A DNA stretch of 64,000 bases from Profundicola chukchiensis (GTDB taxonomy: Bacteria > Bacteroidota > Bacteroidia > Flavobacteriales > Weeksellaceae). Below, piece after piece: positions 51,316 through 60,572 of this stretch. Position 1 is the first letter of the stretch, and each line of letters opens with the position of its first letter. Where the stretch lies: contig NZ_JANAIE010000003.1 in NCBI RefSeq assembly GCF_029664245.1, forward strand, positions 310,001 through 374,000, written 5' to 3'. Under the pieces are notes generated by a model, which had not been told where the DNA came from, did not search any database, and saw only the letters and a program-made list of their open reading frames with translations. A program made the position numbers and the translations under genes.

Positions 51316-53114
51316 GACTTAAGTTTTGCTTTAATTTCTTGCTCTAATTCATCCATCACAGGTTTGATCGTACCTTCTGGAATATCACTAATTCTAATGT
51401 ACATCAATCCATCGATAGCATCATTGAATTTAGGATCAACATTGAATCCAATTAATTTTGCATTCTGTTTAATATACTTTTTAATTAAAACAGGCAATCT
51501 TAAAGCATTAGGTTCTAATTCCTCAATCAGCTTATCGAACTTGTTTAAGTCTGCTTTGGCTTCGTCGAAAATAAATTCTTTGTCTAAATCCTTAATTTTA
51601 GGTTTAAATTCCTTTTTCGCACGGATAAACTGAGCCACATACGGATCATAATAGTGAGATCGCATAAACTCAATCATCAAAACCTTACTAAAGTTACTAA
51701 ATTGGTTGCTGATACTAACACCGCCTACAATGTATTTATGTTCTGGATTTCTCAAGGAAACATGAATAATCCCTCGCCATAACAAGAAAAGAGGCCAAGG
51801 CTTTTGTTGATATTCTTTGGTTACAAACGCTCTTCCCATTTCTATACAACGAGAGAAAAAAGGTTGGATTTCTTTTTCGAAAGTGAATAACTCATTGACA
51901 TAAAATCCTTTAATGCCATATTTCTGATAAATCTCCTTTCCTAAGCCCATTCTATACGCACCTGCAAGTTTTTTATTCTTGTGATCCCAAAGCAATAGAT
52001 GACGATAATATTGGTCATATTTATCCGTGTCGGTAGATTTACCTGTTCCTTCTCCCACCGCCCTAAAGGTAATCTCGCGTAGCCTTCCGATTTCGCGCAT
52101 CACATTTGGAATCTTTTTATATGGCGCAAAATAAACCTCATAATCATTGTTCGTAAACAAATGATGATCGGTATCGCGCATATTCTCAATGTCCTTGTCG
52201 ATAAGATTAAGAGGCGTTTCTGTGATGATTTTCCTAGCGCGTTTCATTCGATTTGGAATACTCTTAACAAGGGTTAGCGGAATCGACTTAGGTGAATCAT
52301 ACGTAGCGTCTAATACATAAGTCTTTCTTCTAAGGAACTCTGCTAATTTTTTTGTGTTTTCAAACTCCTTTAAATCCTTTACAGAAATAGGCTTTCCAAT
52401 GCGTAGTTTAATAGGTTTTAACCTTGTTCTCAAGAGTTCTCTAACTAACATAGAAGTCTGTAAATCAGGATGTAATTTACCAATTCTATAAAACCATTCG
52501 CTATTTCTAGCTTTAAAATATATAGGAACTACCGGAACTTCAGCTTTTTGAATCATCTTAAGAATAGGCTCTTGCCATTCTCTGTCGGTAATATAATGTT
52601 CTTGATCTCTTTGAGAAACTTCTCCAGCAGGAAACACACCTAATGGATGTCCATTCTTGACATGTTTGTAGGCGTTTTTCATTCCCAAGAGACTATTTTT
52701 AATTTCTTTTCGGGTTTCGAATGGATTAACAGGAAAAATTCGTGGCTTTAAGGGATCAATTCTATGTAACATAAAATTGGCGATGATTTTAAAGTCAGGT
52801 CGAAGTTCTGAAATAATCTTCAACATGATAATTCCATCTAATCCTCCAAGTGGATGATTGGCCACAATAATAAAAGGTCCAGTTTTGGGAATACGATTTA
52901 AATCATCCTCATTCACATCATATTGAATACCTAAATCCTCTAAGATTTTAGCTTCAAATTCGGGTGATTCATATGATTGATTACGTGCATAGAGAGCATT
53001 TAAGTCATTTAATCCTAATAGATTATGCAAACCATAGCTCATAGCCTTACCTAAAAAACTAAACTTCTTTAAGCCCGTATTTTCAAAAATTTCATTGGGA
53101 CTAATTAAACTCAT
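51312..53114 (-). CDS. Fused PlsC-type acyltransferase and GNAT (hemolysin/OlsB-like) protein
   Basis: A 600-residue two-domain protein. The N-terminal part (about 80-290) is a PlsC-like lysophospholipid acyltransferase with VANHPLGGLDGII (a variant of HxxxxD), LGVFPAGEVSQ and VPVVPIYFKARNS. The C-terminal part (about 315-510) is a GNAT of the hemolysin/OlsB group (REITFRAVGEGTGKSTDTDK, KLAGAYRMGLGKEIYQKYG, EMGRAFVTKEYQ). This matches bifunctional OlsF-type enzymes that make ornithine or related amino-acid lipids; that product is inferred. The start overlaps the aspartate kinase stop as ATGA. Confidence 0.85.
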   Translation of the reverse strand: MSLISPNEIFENTGLKKFSFLGKAMSYGLHNLLGLNDLNALYARNQSYESPEFEAKILEDLGIQYDVNEDDLNRIPKTGPFIIVANHPLGGLDGIIMLKIISELRPDFKIIANFMLHRIDPLKPRIFPVNPFETRKEIKNSLLGMKNAYKHVKNGHPLGVFPAGEVSQRDQEHYITDREWQEPILKMIQKAEVPVVPIYFKARNSEWFYRIGKLHPDLQTSMLVRELLRTRLKPIKLRIGKPISVKDLKEFENTKKLAEFLRRKTYVLDATYDSPKSIPLTLVKSIPNRMKRARKIITETPLNLIDKDIENMRDTDHHLFTNNDYEVYFAPYKKIPNVMREIGRLREITFRAVGEGTGKSTDTDKYDQYYRHLLLWDHKNKKLAGAYRMGLGKEIYQKYGIKGFYVNELFTFEKEIQPFFSRCIEMGRAFVTKEYQQKPWPLFLLWRGIIHVSLRNPEHKYIVGGVSISNQFSNFSKVLMIEFMRSHYYDPYVAQFIRAKKEFKPKIKDLDKEFIFDEAKADLNKFDKLIEELEPNALRLPVLIKKYIKQNAKLIGFNVDPKFNDAIDGLMYIRISDIPEGTIKPVMDELEQEIKAKLKS

Positions 53115-54361
53115 TCATCCTGTTTTATCACTAGTTGCAATGTATTTACGCCAGCCTGCTTAATGATGGTCTTATCTGTATTAGGTATAAAACTCAAACT
53201 ATTTTGATCTGCATGACGAATGGTGTACAAAGAACAACCTTGATACAAAGTTACTTTAAATCTTTTCTTAATCACCTCTATCGCCTTGTCTAAGGTATTA
53301 AATTTGTCTTCTAAGCATAAAGATAAACTAATCGCAGAAATCTGAATTAAGTTCACTTTTAATTGATTTTCTGTCAATGTATCGAAAACATCACGCAGGA
53401 CAGATTCGTCTATAAAAGCAAAATCATGTGTACTTATGGTTAAAGCCGTTTGATTTTTCTTAACAATAAAACATGGAATATAAGGGTCTAAAGCTTGACC
53501 ATTTTTAATTTCTGTCCCCTGTAGTTCTGGATGTTCAAATGACTTTACAAACAATGGAATTTTTTTTCGTTGTAAAGGTTGAAGCGTTTTTGGATGAATT
53601 ACCGATGCACCATAATAAGCCAACTCAATCGCCTCCTCATAGGAAATATGCATCAATTGAGAAGCATTCTCAAAATATCGTGGATCAGCATTTAACACCC
53701 CTGGAACATCCTTCCAGATGGTTAAACTATAGGCATCTAAACAGTAAGCTATAATAGCGCCAGAATAATCAGAACCTTCTCTACCTAAGGTAGTTGTGAA
53801 ATAATTTTCATTAGAACCAATAAAACCTTGGGTTATATAAAGTTGATCTCTTTTTAATTTTTGCAGATTATCACAAGTGGTTTCCCAATCTACTTTTGCC
53901 TCACGATAAGAACTATCGGTTTTAATATAATCTCTTACATCAATCCAATCGTTGGTCAGATTTTCTTGGTTTAAATAAGCGCTTAAAATCTGAGAAGAAA
54001 GTAATTCGCCATAACTTATGATTTGATCGTATACATAATCATAATTGGGAGATTTATTTTTTAATAGAAAATCTTCAATTTGAAAAAAATATTCATCTAT
54101 GGTAGCGAAGACAGGATTATTTTGGTCCAATAAATCTTGAGCAATTTCAGTATGAAAAGCTTTAATTTCTTCGAGCTTTTGAGTCTGTTGTTTATCCTTA
54201 AAATATAGGTTTAAAACCTCTTCAAACGCGTTTGTACTCTTGCCCATAGCAGAAACCACGACCAAGGTTTGTTTTTCTCCAGTTTGTTGCAATACCTTTA
54301 AAACATTCCTTACGCCAGCGGCATCTTTCACAGAAGCTCCACCAAATTTATATACTTTCAT
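53111..54361 (-). CDS. Aspartate kinase
   Basis: A 416-residue aspartokinase, the first step of lysine, threonine and methionine synthesis. The kinase part shows KVYKFGGASVKDA (about 2-14), VVSAMGKSTNAFEE (about 35-48), TTLGREGSDYSGAIIAY (about 190-206) and KDVPGVLNADPRYF (about 217-230). A C-terminal ACT-like region follows about residue 300, possibly for feedback control. Length fits a monofunctional enzyme. It overlaps the carbonic-anhydrase-like gene by 14 bases and the acyltransferase by 4. Confidence 0.92.
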   Translation of the reverse strand: MKVYKFGGASVKDAAGVRNVLKVLQQTGEKQTLVVVSAMGKSTNAFEEVLNLYFKDKQQTQKLEEIKAFHTEIAQDLLDQNNPVFATIDEYFFQIEDFLLKNKSPNYDYVYDQIISYGELLSSQILSAYLNQENLTNDWIDVRDYIKTDSSYREAKVDWETTCDNLQKLKRDQLYITQGFIGSNENYFTTTLGREGSDYSGAIIAYCLDAYSLTIWKDVPGVLNADPRYFENASQLMHISYEEAIELAYYGASVIHPKTLQPLQRKKIPLFVKSFEHPELQGTEIKNGQALDPYIPCFIVKKNQTALTISTHDFAFIDESVLRDVFDTLTENQLKVNLIQISAISLSLCLEDKFNTLDKAIEVIKKRFKVTLYQGCSLYTIRHADQNSLSFIPNTDKTIIKQAGVNTLQLVIKQDE

Positions 54362-54887
54362 CCGCTTGATTTTCGTCTTTATACCAACTACTATATTTTA
54401 CATAATTTTTGGCAATTCTCTCTATTTCCCCTTCACGTAAATGTTGTGGAACATCTTTCACCTTCTTTGCTGGTACACCTGCCCACAATTCTCCTTCTTT
54501 TATGTGCGTTCCTTGTGTTACAACTGCACCCGCAGCTACAAGAGCATAAGATTCAACAACACAATTATCCATTACGATAGCTCCCATTCCAATCAAAACA
54601 TTATCATGAATCGTACAACCATGTACAATAGCATTATGTCCTACAGATACATTATTACCTAGCGTGATTGGATATTTTTCATAAGTACAATGTACCATAG
54701 CATTATCTTGAATATTCACTCGATTTCCCAGCCTTATTCCATTGACATCACCTCGAAGTACCGCATTATACCAAATGCTGCATTCTTCGCCCATTTCTAC
54801 ATTTCCAATTATAACTGCAGTTTCGGCAATAAACGTATCTTTTCCTATAATAGGTTTTTTACCAAGTAGTTCTTTGATCAAAGCCAT
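54348..54887 (-). CDS. Gamma-carbonic anhydrase-family hexapeptide protein
   Basis: I start at the ATG at 54887 (MALIKELLGKKPIIGKDTFI). The longer frame to 54980 runs into the nfu start and promoter. The 179-residue protein is a left-handed beta-helix of the PaaY/YrdA/CaiE group, with GEECSIWYNAVLRGDVNGIR (about 37-56) and the metal-ligand histidines in HCTYEK, VGHNAIVHGC and following repeats. The family contains carbonic anhydrases and other metal enzymes; the activity here is unknown. The gene overlaps aspartate kinase. Confidence 0.86.
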   Translation of the reverse strand: MALIKELLGKKPIIGKDTFIAETAVIIGNVEMGEECSIWYNAVLRGDVNGIRLGNRVNIQDNAMVHCTYEKYPITLGNNVSVGHNAIVHGCTIHDNVLIGMGAIVMDNCVVESYALVAAGAVVTQGTHIKEGELWAGVPAKKVKDVPQHLREGEIERIAKNYVKYSSWYKDENQADESI

Positions 54888-54928
54888 GTTAATTCTGTTT
54901 CTTATTATAAAAGTATGGCAATTTAGAG

Positions 54929-54936
54929 TAAATTTG
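54929..54936 (+). promoter_or_regulatory. nfu -7 promoter element
   Basis: TAAATTTG matches TAnnTTTG exactly, 16 bases before the ATG of the NifU-like gene, in the short divergent spacer. Confidence 0.5.
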
Positions 54937-54952
54937 TAATCTAAATAAAAAT

Positions 54953-55831
54953 ATGCGAGTTTATATAGAGCAAACGTCACAAAAACATATTTTAAAATTT
55001 GTTTGTGATGAGATTATTACCCCTGGAAGTTTTGAATTAACCAAGTCTAGCGATTTAGTAAATTCTAAATTAGCTCAGCAATTGTTTCAATTTCCGTTTG
55101 TAGAGAAAGTTTTTATTACGGCTAATTTTGTAGCTATTCAGAAATCTGATATGGTGGAATGGGAACATGTTGCCCAGTCTCTTAAAGAAATCGTGAATGA
55201 GCATCTAGAAAAAGATAGTATTGTACTTAAGGAGATTAAAAAAGAACCTTATACATTATATGCTGAGATGACTCCTAATCCACGCGTGATGAAGTTTGTT
55301 TCTAATCAAACGATATCTGAAGCAATGGTTGAGGTGAAAAGTAAAGAAGAAGCAGTTAAGGTTCCTTTGGCACTAAGTTTATTTAATCGTTTTGATTTTA
55401 TCGACGAAGTTTTCTTATCAGAGAATTATGTTTCAATTACTAGATCAGAAGAAACCGATTGGCAGTTTTTAGCACTTGAGGTAAGACAATTCATATTAGA
55501 ATACCTACAATCAGGAGAAAGCATTGTTGATGCCGATTATGTACCTGTTGAGACTAGGGTAGAGGAGGAGCAAGAACAAAGATTCTATAATGATACGGAA
55601 AAAGAAATTCAACGTATCTTAAAGGAATATATCCAACCAGCAGTAGCTAAAGACGGTGGTAATATTGCTTTGGTTGAATTTAATGAGCAAACTAAGACGG
55701 CTACCATGTTATTACAAGGAGCTTGTAGTGGATGTCCATCTTCTACAATTACGCTTAAGAATGGCATTGAAACCATCTTAAAAGACATGTTACCAAACGT
55801 GGTAGAACATGTAGAAGCAGTGAATGGATAA
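54953..55831 (+). CDS. NifU-like iron-sulfur scaffold protein with two N-terminal Nfu_N domains
   Basis: A 292-residue protein. Two Nfu_N-like domains occupy about 1-85 (QKHILKFVCDEII) and 100-190 (TPNPRVMKFVSNQTI). The C-terminal NifU domain (about 210-290) carries AVAKDGGNIALVEF and the cluster-binding LLQGACSGCPSSTITL with CxxC. It builds or carries iron-sulfur clusters in the cytoplasm. The doubled N-terminal domain is a recurrent Bacteroidetes arrangement. It is monocistronic, with its own promoter element and a shared bidirectional terminator. Confidence 0.9.
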   Translation: MRVYIEQTSQKHILKFVCDEIITPGSFELTKSSDLVNSKLAQQLFQFPFVEKVFITANFVAIQKSDMVEWEHVAQSLKEIVNEHLEKDSIVLKEIKKEPYTLYAEMTPNPRVMKFVSNQTISEAMVEVKSKEEAVKVPLALSLFNRFDFIDEVFLSENYVSITRSEETDWQFLALEVRQFILEYLQSGESIVDADYVPVETRVEEEQEQRFYNDTEKEIQRILKEYIQPAVAKDGGNIALVEFNEQTKTATMLLQGACSGCPSSTITLKNGIETILKDMLPNVVEHVEAVNG

Positions 55832-55860
55832 TAAGAGATATTTATAATTTATCTTAAATA

Positions 55861-55892
55861 AAAAAAGGAGCTGATATATCAGCTCCTTTTGT
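55861..55892. terminator. Bidirectional terminator between nfu and the OmpA lipoprotein gene
   Basis: A perfect 28-base palindrome, 55863-55890 (AAAAGGAGCTGATA and its complement), with an A run on one side and a T run on the other. It serves the two convergent genes. Confidence 0.9.
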
Positions 55893-55916
55893 GTTTTATA
55901 TAGTTGTTATGAACCA

Positions 55917-56606
55917 TTATTGTGCTTGCTGAGCCTCTTGCTCTGCTTGCTCAATCATTTGCTCATTTGCCGTAATTGCAAACTCTACACGTCTGTTTCC
56001 AGCTCTACCTTCAGCAGTTTCGTTAGAGTATCTAGGCTCTAATTTACCAGCTCCTTCATATACAATTCTATCACTAGAAATACCTCTAGCTGTTAAATAA
56101 TCAGATACTGATTTAGCTCTTTTTAACGAAAGTGGTTGGTTAAATTCTTGAGATCCAACGTTATCTGTATGACCAACAATTAATATGTCAGTTAATGGAT
56201 ACTCATTGAAGATTTCAATCACTCTGTCTAAATTTTCCTTTGCACTTGCAGTTAAGCTTGATTTATTATACTCAAATCTAACTTCAGAGTTCTCATCTAA
56301 AATTACCTGAATACCTTCTTCGCTTCTTACAACTTCTGCGCCTGGCATTACTTCCTCAATCTTTTTCGCTTGATCGTCCATTTTCTTACCGATAATAGCT
56401 CCTGCAGTACCACCTACGGCACCACCAACGATTGCTCCTAATGCTCTGTTATTCTTACCAATTAAAGCACCTAAACCAGCACCCGCAACAGCTCCAATAG
56501 CTGCTCCTCTTTGTGATTTATTAGTGTTTTGTACTGTCTCACAACTGCTTAACATTAAGCCAATTATGATGAAAACTGATAGAATTTTTAAATTTAAATT
56601 TCTCAT
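55917..56606 (-). CDS. OmpA-family lipoprotein with glycine-zipper domain
   Basis: A 229-residue lipoprotein. A signal ends in the lipobox LMLSSC (Cys 22), then a glycine-zipper segment (GAAIGAVAGAGLGALIGKNN and GAIVGGAVGGTAGAIIGKKM, about 34-75) and an OmpA C-terminal peptidoglycan-binding domain with VGHTDNVGSQEFNQPLSLKR (about 143-162) and AGNRRVEFAI. It probably links the outer membrane to peptidoglycan. The Gln/Ala/Glu-rich tail is low complexity. It lies 16 bases after the lipocalin-like gene, in one operon. Confidence 0.92.
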   Translation of the reverse strand: MRNLNLKILSVFIIIGLMLSSCETVQNTNKSQRGAAIGAVAGAGLGALIGKNNRALGAIVGGAVGGTAGAIIGKKMDDQAKKIEEVMPGAEVVRSEEGIQVILDENSEVRFEYNKSSLTASAKENLDRVIEIFNEYPLTDILIVGHTDNVGSQEFNQPLSLKRAKSVSDYLTARGISSDRIVYEGAGKLEPRYSNETAEGRAGNRRVEFAITANEQMIEQAEQEAQQAQ

Positions 56607-56622
56607 ATTATTTTAATTTTTT

Positions 56623-57096
56623 TTATTGTTTGCTAAAGTAATAGTGAATAGACATTTTTCCTCCCTCGAAAGGTACTTCATGCATTAAATGTGCTTGTGA
56701 ATCATCAACTGAAATCACCTTCATTTTATATCCAGAAACTACATCTTTAGCCTTTACGCCTTCGTCAACTCTTTTAAACATAAAATAGGTATCTGCTCCA
56801 TCTTCTTCCATGAACCATTTAAATTCATTCTCATTCGTTGGGCATCCTGTACCATCTAATATGTATGAACCTTTATTGTTGTTCGCTACAAAGTTCCAAG
56901 AACTACCTTCAAAGCATTCAACCGAGCTGTGGTGAAATAAATTAGTGATAACCACACTTTCTCCTTGATCGCTTACGATTTGATCTAATGTCCAATCTCC
57001 TCTGAATGACATTTGAGTTTCTCTTTCTACCTTAGTAGTAGAACAGCTGCTAAACATTAAAGCAATGAACAGCGTTAAAATTCCTATTTTTTTCAT
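56623..57096 (-). CDS. Lipocalin-like lipoprotein
   Basis: A 157-residue lipoprotein with a lipobox at MFSSC (Cys 18). The mature part has lipocalin-like beta-barrel features: RGDWTLDQIVSDQGES (about 32-47), SSWNFVANNNKGSYIL and a C-terminal GGKMSIHYYFSK. It is the first gene of a two-gene unit with the OmpA lipoprotein. The ligand is unknown. Confidence 0.8.
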   Translation of the reverse strand: MKKIGILTLFIALMFSSCSTTKVERETQMSFRGDWTLDQIVSDQGESVVITNLFHHSSVECFEGSSWNFVANNNKGSYILDGTGCPTNENEFKWFMEEDGADTYFMFKRVDEGVKAKDVVSGYKMKVISVDDSQAHLMHEVPFEGGKMSIHYYFSKQ

Positions 57097-57206
57097 AATT
57101 ACTTGTTTAAAATGACCTCTTTATTTTAATTTTAAGCAAATAAAAAGAAATCCCTTAGTATTTCGACGTATTCAAAAATAAAAGCGCTTAAAACGTCTAA
57201 AAACGA

Positions 57207-58055
57207 CTATTTAAGTCTCAATTGATAAATTAACGACGAATATTGACCGTTTTGCATAGCTTTTAAATTAGAAACTAATCCAATACCAAAAGCTTTAAAT
57301 AGTCCTAGTGAACTTCCTTTATATTTCTCTGATAAAAGACTCGCGTAGAACGAATCAAATTTCATGGGATGTATACTTTCTATAACCATGCCAAATTCGT
57401 CGGCGATTTTAGAAAAAGAAGTTTGATTGAAGTGCCATAGGTGGCGAGGTACATCATATGCCGCCCAATATTCTTCATAATATTGAGCATCGAAAGATTC
57501 ATAATTTGGAACGGCAATGAATAGTTTTCCGTTCGGGTTTAAGGCATTTTTAAGTCGAGCTAATTCTTCGAATAAATTGGGAATATGTTCCAAAACATGC
57601 CATAATGTGATGACATCAAATTTTTGATCATCTAAAAATTCAGAGTTGGAGTAGAAGTTATTTTCATCTTTTTCAGATGCAATTTTAAACGCCACTGGGT
57701 TTGGTTCAAACCCAATGGCATTTAAATTTTGTGTGTTCAGGTAGCGAACAAATTCTCCGGTTCCGCATCCATAATCTAAAACTTTTGTTCCTTGAGTAGC
57801 CTTTTTTATGAGCTTATGTTTATGTTTTAAATTATAACTTTTAACCCAATAATAGAGTTGATTAATTAATCCTTTTGAGTTATCAGAATGCGAAATATAA
57901 TCTTCGCTCTCATAATATTTAGAGAGTTGATCGCTCGGAGGAAATGGAAAAGTCTTTAATAAACCAGGGTATTTATCCACTGGTTTTAATTGAAATTTCT
58001 CATTCGAAACGAGATAATCCTCGTAGAATTTATTCACTTGTTTCACGTGGAACAA
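57207..58055 (-). CDS. Class I SAM-dependent methyltransferase
   Basis: A 282-residue methyltransferase. The SAM-binding motif KVLDYGCGTGEFVRYL is near residues 87-102, followed by IGFEPNP (about 111-117) and DVITLWHVLEHIPNL (about 143-157). The start is uncertain: a TTG at 58055 gives MFHVKQVNK, with the first codons inside a parS-like palindrome, while a GTG at 58037 gives MNKFYEDYLVS, which is closer to family N-termini. The gene is 16 bases after mnmG. The substrate is unknown. Confidence 0.85.
   Translation of the reverse strand: MFHVKQVNKFYEDYLVSNEKFQLKPVDKYPGLLKTFPFPPSDQLSKYYESEDYISHSDNSKGLINQLYYWVKSYNLKHKHKLIKKATQGTKVLDYGCGTGEFVRYLNTQNLNAIGFEPNPVAFKIASEKDENNFYSNSEFLDDQKFDVITLWHVLEHIPNLFEELARLKNALNPNGKLFIAVPNYESFDAQYYEEYWAAYDVPRHLWHFNQTSFSKIADEFGMVIESIHPMKFDSFYASLLSEKYKGSSLGLFKAFGIGLVSNLKAMQNGQYSSLIYQLRLK
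58039..58054. promoter_or_regulatory. parS-like palindrome between mnmG and the methyltransferase gene
   Basis: TGTTTCACGTGGAACA differs at one position from the widespread ParB-binding consensus TGTTTCACGTGAAACA. A second site lies at the other end of mnmG. Confidence 0.75.
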
Positions 58056-58071
58056 TAGATTTAAATTTAGA

Positions 58072-59940
58072 TTATCTACCTAAATGAATTAATAAAATGC
58101 TCACATCAGAAGGCGAAACTCCACTAATTCTTGAAGCTTGTGCAATGGTTGCTGGTTGAATTTTTTCTAGTTTTTGCTGAGCTTCTTTTGAGATATTATG
58201 CAGTTGAGAATAGTCAAAATTATCTGGAATTTTCACGTATTCTAATCGGCTTAATTTGTCTGCATTGTTTTTCTCCTTGTTGATATAACCTTCGTATTTA
58301 ATTAAAATTTCTGCTTGTTCAAATGCTTCTTTATCGTCAGCAGTTGATTCTAAATATTCAGAAAATGATGGAACATTTCTTAATTCATCCAATGAAATTT
58401 CTGGACGTTTTACGATGGTATTCATCTTCATTCCTTGAGAAATTGGTTTACCACCTTTCTCTTCAATCACAGAATTTACATCCTCAGGAGAGATAGAATT
58501 ATTAGTAATAAAGTCGATTAAATCATGTGTTCTTTTATGCTTAATATCTAATCGATGCATACGCTCATTTTTAGCTAATCCTATCGCATGGGCAATAGGT
58601 GTTAGTCTTTCGTCGGCATTATCTTGTCTTAAAAGAATTCTGAACTCAGCTCTAGATGTAAACATTCTATAAGGTTCTTCTGTGCCTTTTGTAATTAAAT
58701 CATCAATCAATACTCCTATATAAGCGTCATTTCTTTGAAGAATAAATGGGTCTTTTTCATTGTTCTTAAGATGTGCATTGATACCCGCCATCAATCCTTG
58801 ACAAGCTGCTTCTTCATAACCAGTGGTACCATTAATTTGACCTGCGAAATAAAGGTTCTCTACCAATTTCGTTTCAAGCGTATGCTTTAACTGGGTAGGA
58901 GGGAAGTAGTCGTATTCTATGGCATAACCAGGTCTGAAAATCTTAGCTTTTTCAAATCCAGGAATTGTTCTTAATGCTTTCGCTTGTATGTCTTCTGGTA
59001 AAGAAGTTGAGAATCCATTCACATAAATTTCTACTGTATCCCAACCTTCTGGCTCAACAAATATTTGGTGTCTATCTCGCTCAGCGAAGCGATTAATTTT
59101 ATCTTCAATCGATGGGCAGTATCTTGGCCCAACACTTTTAATTCTACCATTAAACATAGGAGATCTATCAAAACCTTCTCTCAAGATATCGTGTACATCT
59201 TGATTGGTATAGGTCATATGACAATCTCTTTGTTGGGTTAATTTAGGAGTATTTAAATAAGAGAATTTTTCTGGTTTTTCATCTCCTGGTTGAACAATCA
59301 TTTTAGAATAATCTAAGGATCTACCATCTACTCTCGGAGGTGTTCCTGTTTTCATTCTGCCAGATTCGAAACCTAAATTCACAAGTTGTTCGGTAATTCC
59401 TGTAGCTGCTTTTTCGCCCATTCTTCCACCGCCAAGTTGTTTGTCACCGACATGAATTAGTCCGTTTAAAAAGGTGCCATTCGTTAATATTACACTCTTA
59501 CATTTAATCTCCAAACCTAAGCTTGTTTTGACTCCAACCACCTTGTTGTTTTCAACCAAAAGACCGGTAACCATATCTTGATAGAAGTCTACATTTTGAG
59601 TTTCTTCTAACATGGTTCTCCATTTCTCTGAGAATCTCATTCTATCAGATTGTGCTCTTGGACTCCACATTGCTGGACCTTTAGAAAGGTTCAACATTTT
59701 AAATTGAATCATCGTGTGGTCGGTAATAATACCAGAGTAACCACCAAGTGCATCAATCTCTCGAACAATCTGTCCTTTTGCAATTCCACCCATAGCAGGA
59801 TTGCAAGACATTTGTCCCAGTACTTGAAGATTCATTGTAACTAATAAAGTAGAAGATCCAAGATTCGCAGCGGCGGCAGCAGCTTCGCAGCCAGCATGTC
59901 CACCACCTACGACAATAACATCATATTCTTGTAAAAACAT
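58072..59940 (-). CDS. mnmG: tRNA uridine-5-carboxymethylaminomethyl modification enzyme MnmG (GidA)
   Basis: An FAD enzyme that, with MnmE, modifies the wobble uridine of several tRNAs. The 622 residues match the family. The N-terminal FAD motif is [19 protein letters not shown] (about 7-25), followed by [20 protein letters not shown] (about 43-62), [13 protein letters not shown] (about 199-211) and [16 protein letters not shown] (about 374-389). The C-terminal helical part binds tRNA and MnmE. The gene is commonly near oriC. parS-like palindromes lie just outside both ends. Confidence 0.96.
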   Translation of the reverse strand: MFLQEYDVIVVGGGHAGCEAAAAAANLGSSTLLVTMNLQVLGQMSCNPAMGGIAKGQIVREIDALGGYSGIITDHTMIQFKMLNLSKGPAMWSPRAQSDRMRFSEKWRTMLEETQNVDFYQDMVTGLLVENNKVVGVKTSLGLEIKCKSVILTNGTFLNGLIHVGDKQLGGGRMGEKAATGITEQLVNLGFESGRMKTGTPPRVDGRSLDYSKMIVQPGDEKPEKFSYLNTPKLTQQRDCHMTYTNQDVHDILREGFDRSPMFNGRIKSVGPRYCPSIEDKINRFAERDRHQIFVEPEGWDTVEIYVNGFSTSLPEDIQAKALRTIPGFEKAKIFRPGYAIEYDYFPPTQLKHTLETKLVENLYFAGQINGTTGYEEAACQGLMAGINAHLKNNEKDPFILQRNDAYIGVLIDDLITKGTEEPYRMFTSRAEFRILLRQDNADERLTPIAHAIGLAKNERMHRLDIKHKRTHDLIDFITNNSISPEDVNSVIEEKGGKPISQGMKMNTIVKRPEISLDELRNVPSFSEYLESTADDKEAFEQAEILIKYEGYINKEKNNADKLSRLEYVKIPDNFDYSQLHNISKEAQQKLEKIQPATIAQASRISGVSPSDVSILLIHLGR

Positions 59941-59954
59941 AAATCACATTTAGA

Positions 59955-59970
59955 TGTTCCACGTGGAACA
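59955..59970. promoter_or_regulatory. parS-like palindrome upstream of mnmG
   Basis: TGTTCCACGTGGAACA is a perfect 16-base palindrome of the GTTYCACGTGRAAC type bound by ParB proteins. It lies 15 bases upstream of the mnmG start. Confidence 0.8.
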
Positions 59971-60045
59971 TTGCGCTGCAAAGTTATGATTTTTTGAAGG
60001 AAAATTATCTTAAGAGATGTTAAGGTAGGGATGGAGTAGATCGAA

Positions 60046-60471
60046 TTATTCTTCGCTATCGTGATAAAGGAAATCGATGCTTTCGTCTTCTTTTTGTCTC
60101 ATGATTTTTTGTTCCTCTTCAGTGTGGTCATTATAACCCAATAGATGTAGAAAACCATGAATAATTACTCGAGCTAATTCCTTGTCGAAAGTTGTGTCAT
60201 ATTCAAAAGCATGATCAGAGACTCTATCAATACTTATAAATATGTCACCATTTATTTCGCTCTCATCAGAATAATCAAATGTGATAATATCTGTAAAGTA
60301 ATCATGTTGCAAATGATTTCTGTTGATTTCTAATAGGTATTCATCATCGCAAAAAATTACGTTAACATTCCCTATTTTTGCTTGCTCTTTATCGATGCAT
60401 GCATAGATCCAATCTCGATAAAAATCTTGATCTTGTAGCTCGAATTCAGTCTCTGTAAAAAAGTAAACCAT
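60046..60471 (-). CDS. ybeY: Endoribonuclease YbeY
   Basis: A 141-residue metal-dependent endoribonuclease in 16S rRNA maturation and ribosome quality control. The zinc motif is RVIIHGFLHLLGYNDHTEEE (about 106-125), equivalent to HGxLHLxGYDH with one inserted asparagine. The conserved EYLLEINRNHLQHDYFTDIITF stretch (about 46-67, given in part) is also present. It lies upstream of mnmG on the same strand with a 105-base gap that holds a parS-like site. Confidence 0.93.
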   Translation of the reverse strand: MVYFFTETEFELQDQDFYRDWIYACIDKEQAKIGNVNVIFCDDEYLLEINRNHLQHDYFTDIITFDYSDESEINGDIFISIDRVSDHAFEYDTTFDKELARVIIHGFLHLLGYNDHTEEEQKIMRQKEDESIDFLYHDSEE

Positions 60472-60572
60472 ATGCTTATTTCTTAAGCTAAAATATTAAA
60501 AACATTTTTAGTATTCAAAAGATTGTGATATTTATAAAACTTGATTAATTTTACTCGCAAATATTATAGTAA

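Noticed and set aside
54888-54980. N-terminal extension of the carbonic-anhydrase-like protein
   Set aside because: The extra 31 residues run through the divergent promoter and into the nfu coding start; the internal ATG at 54887 matches the family start.
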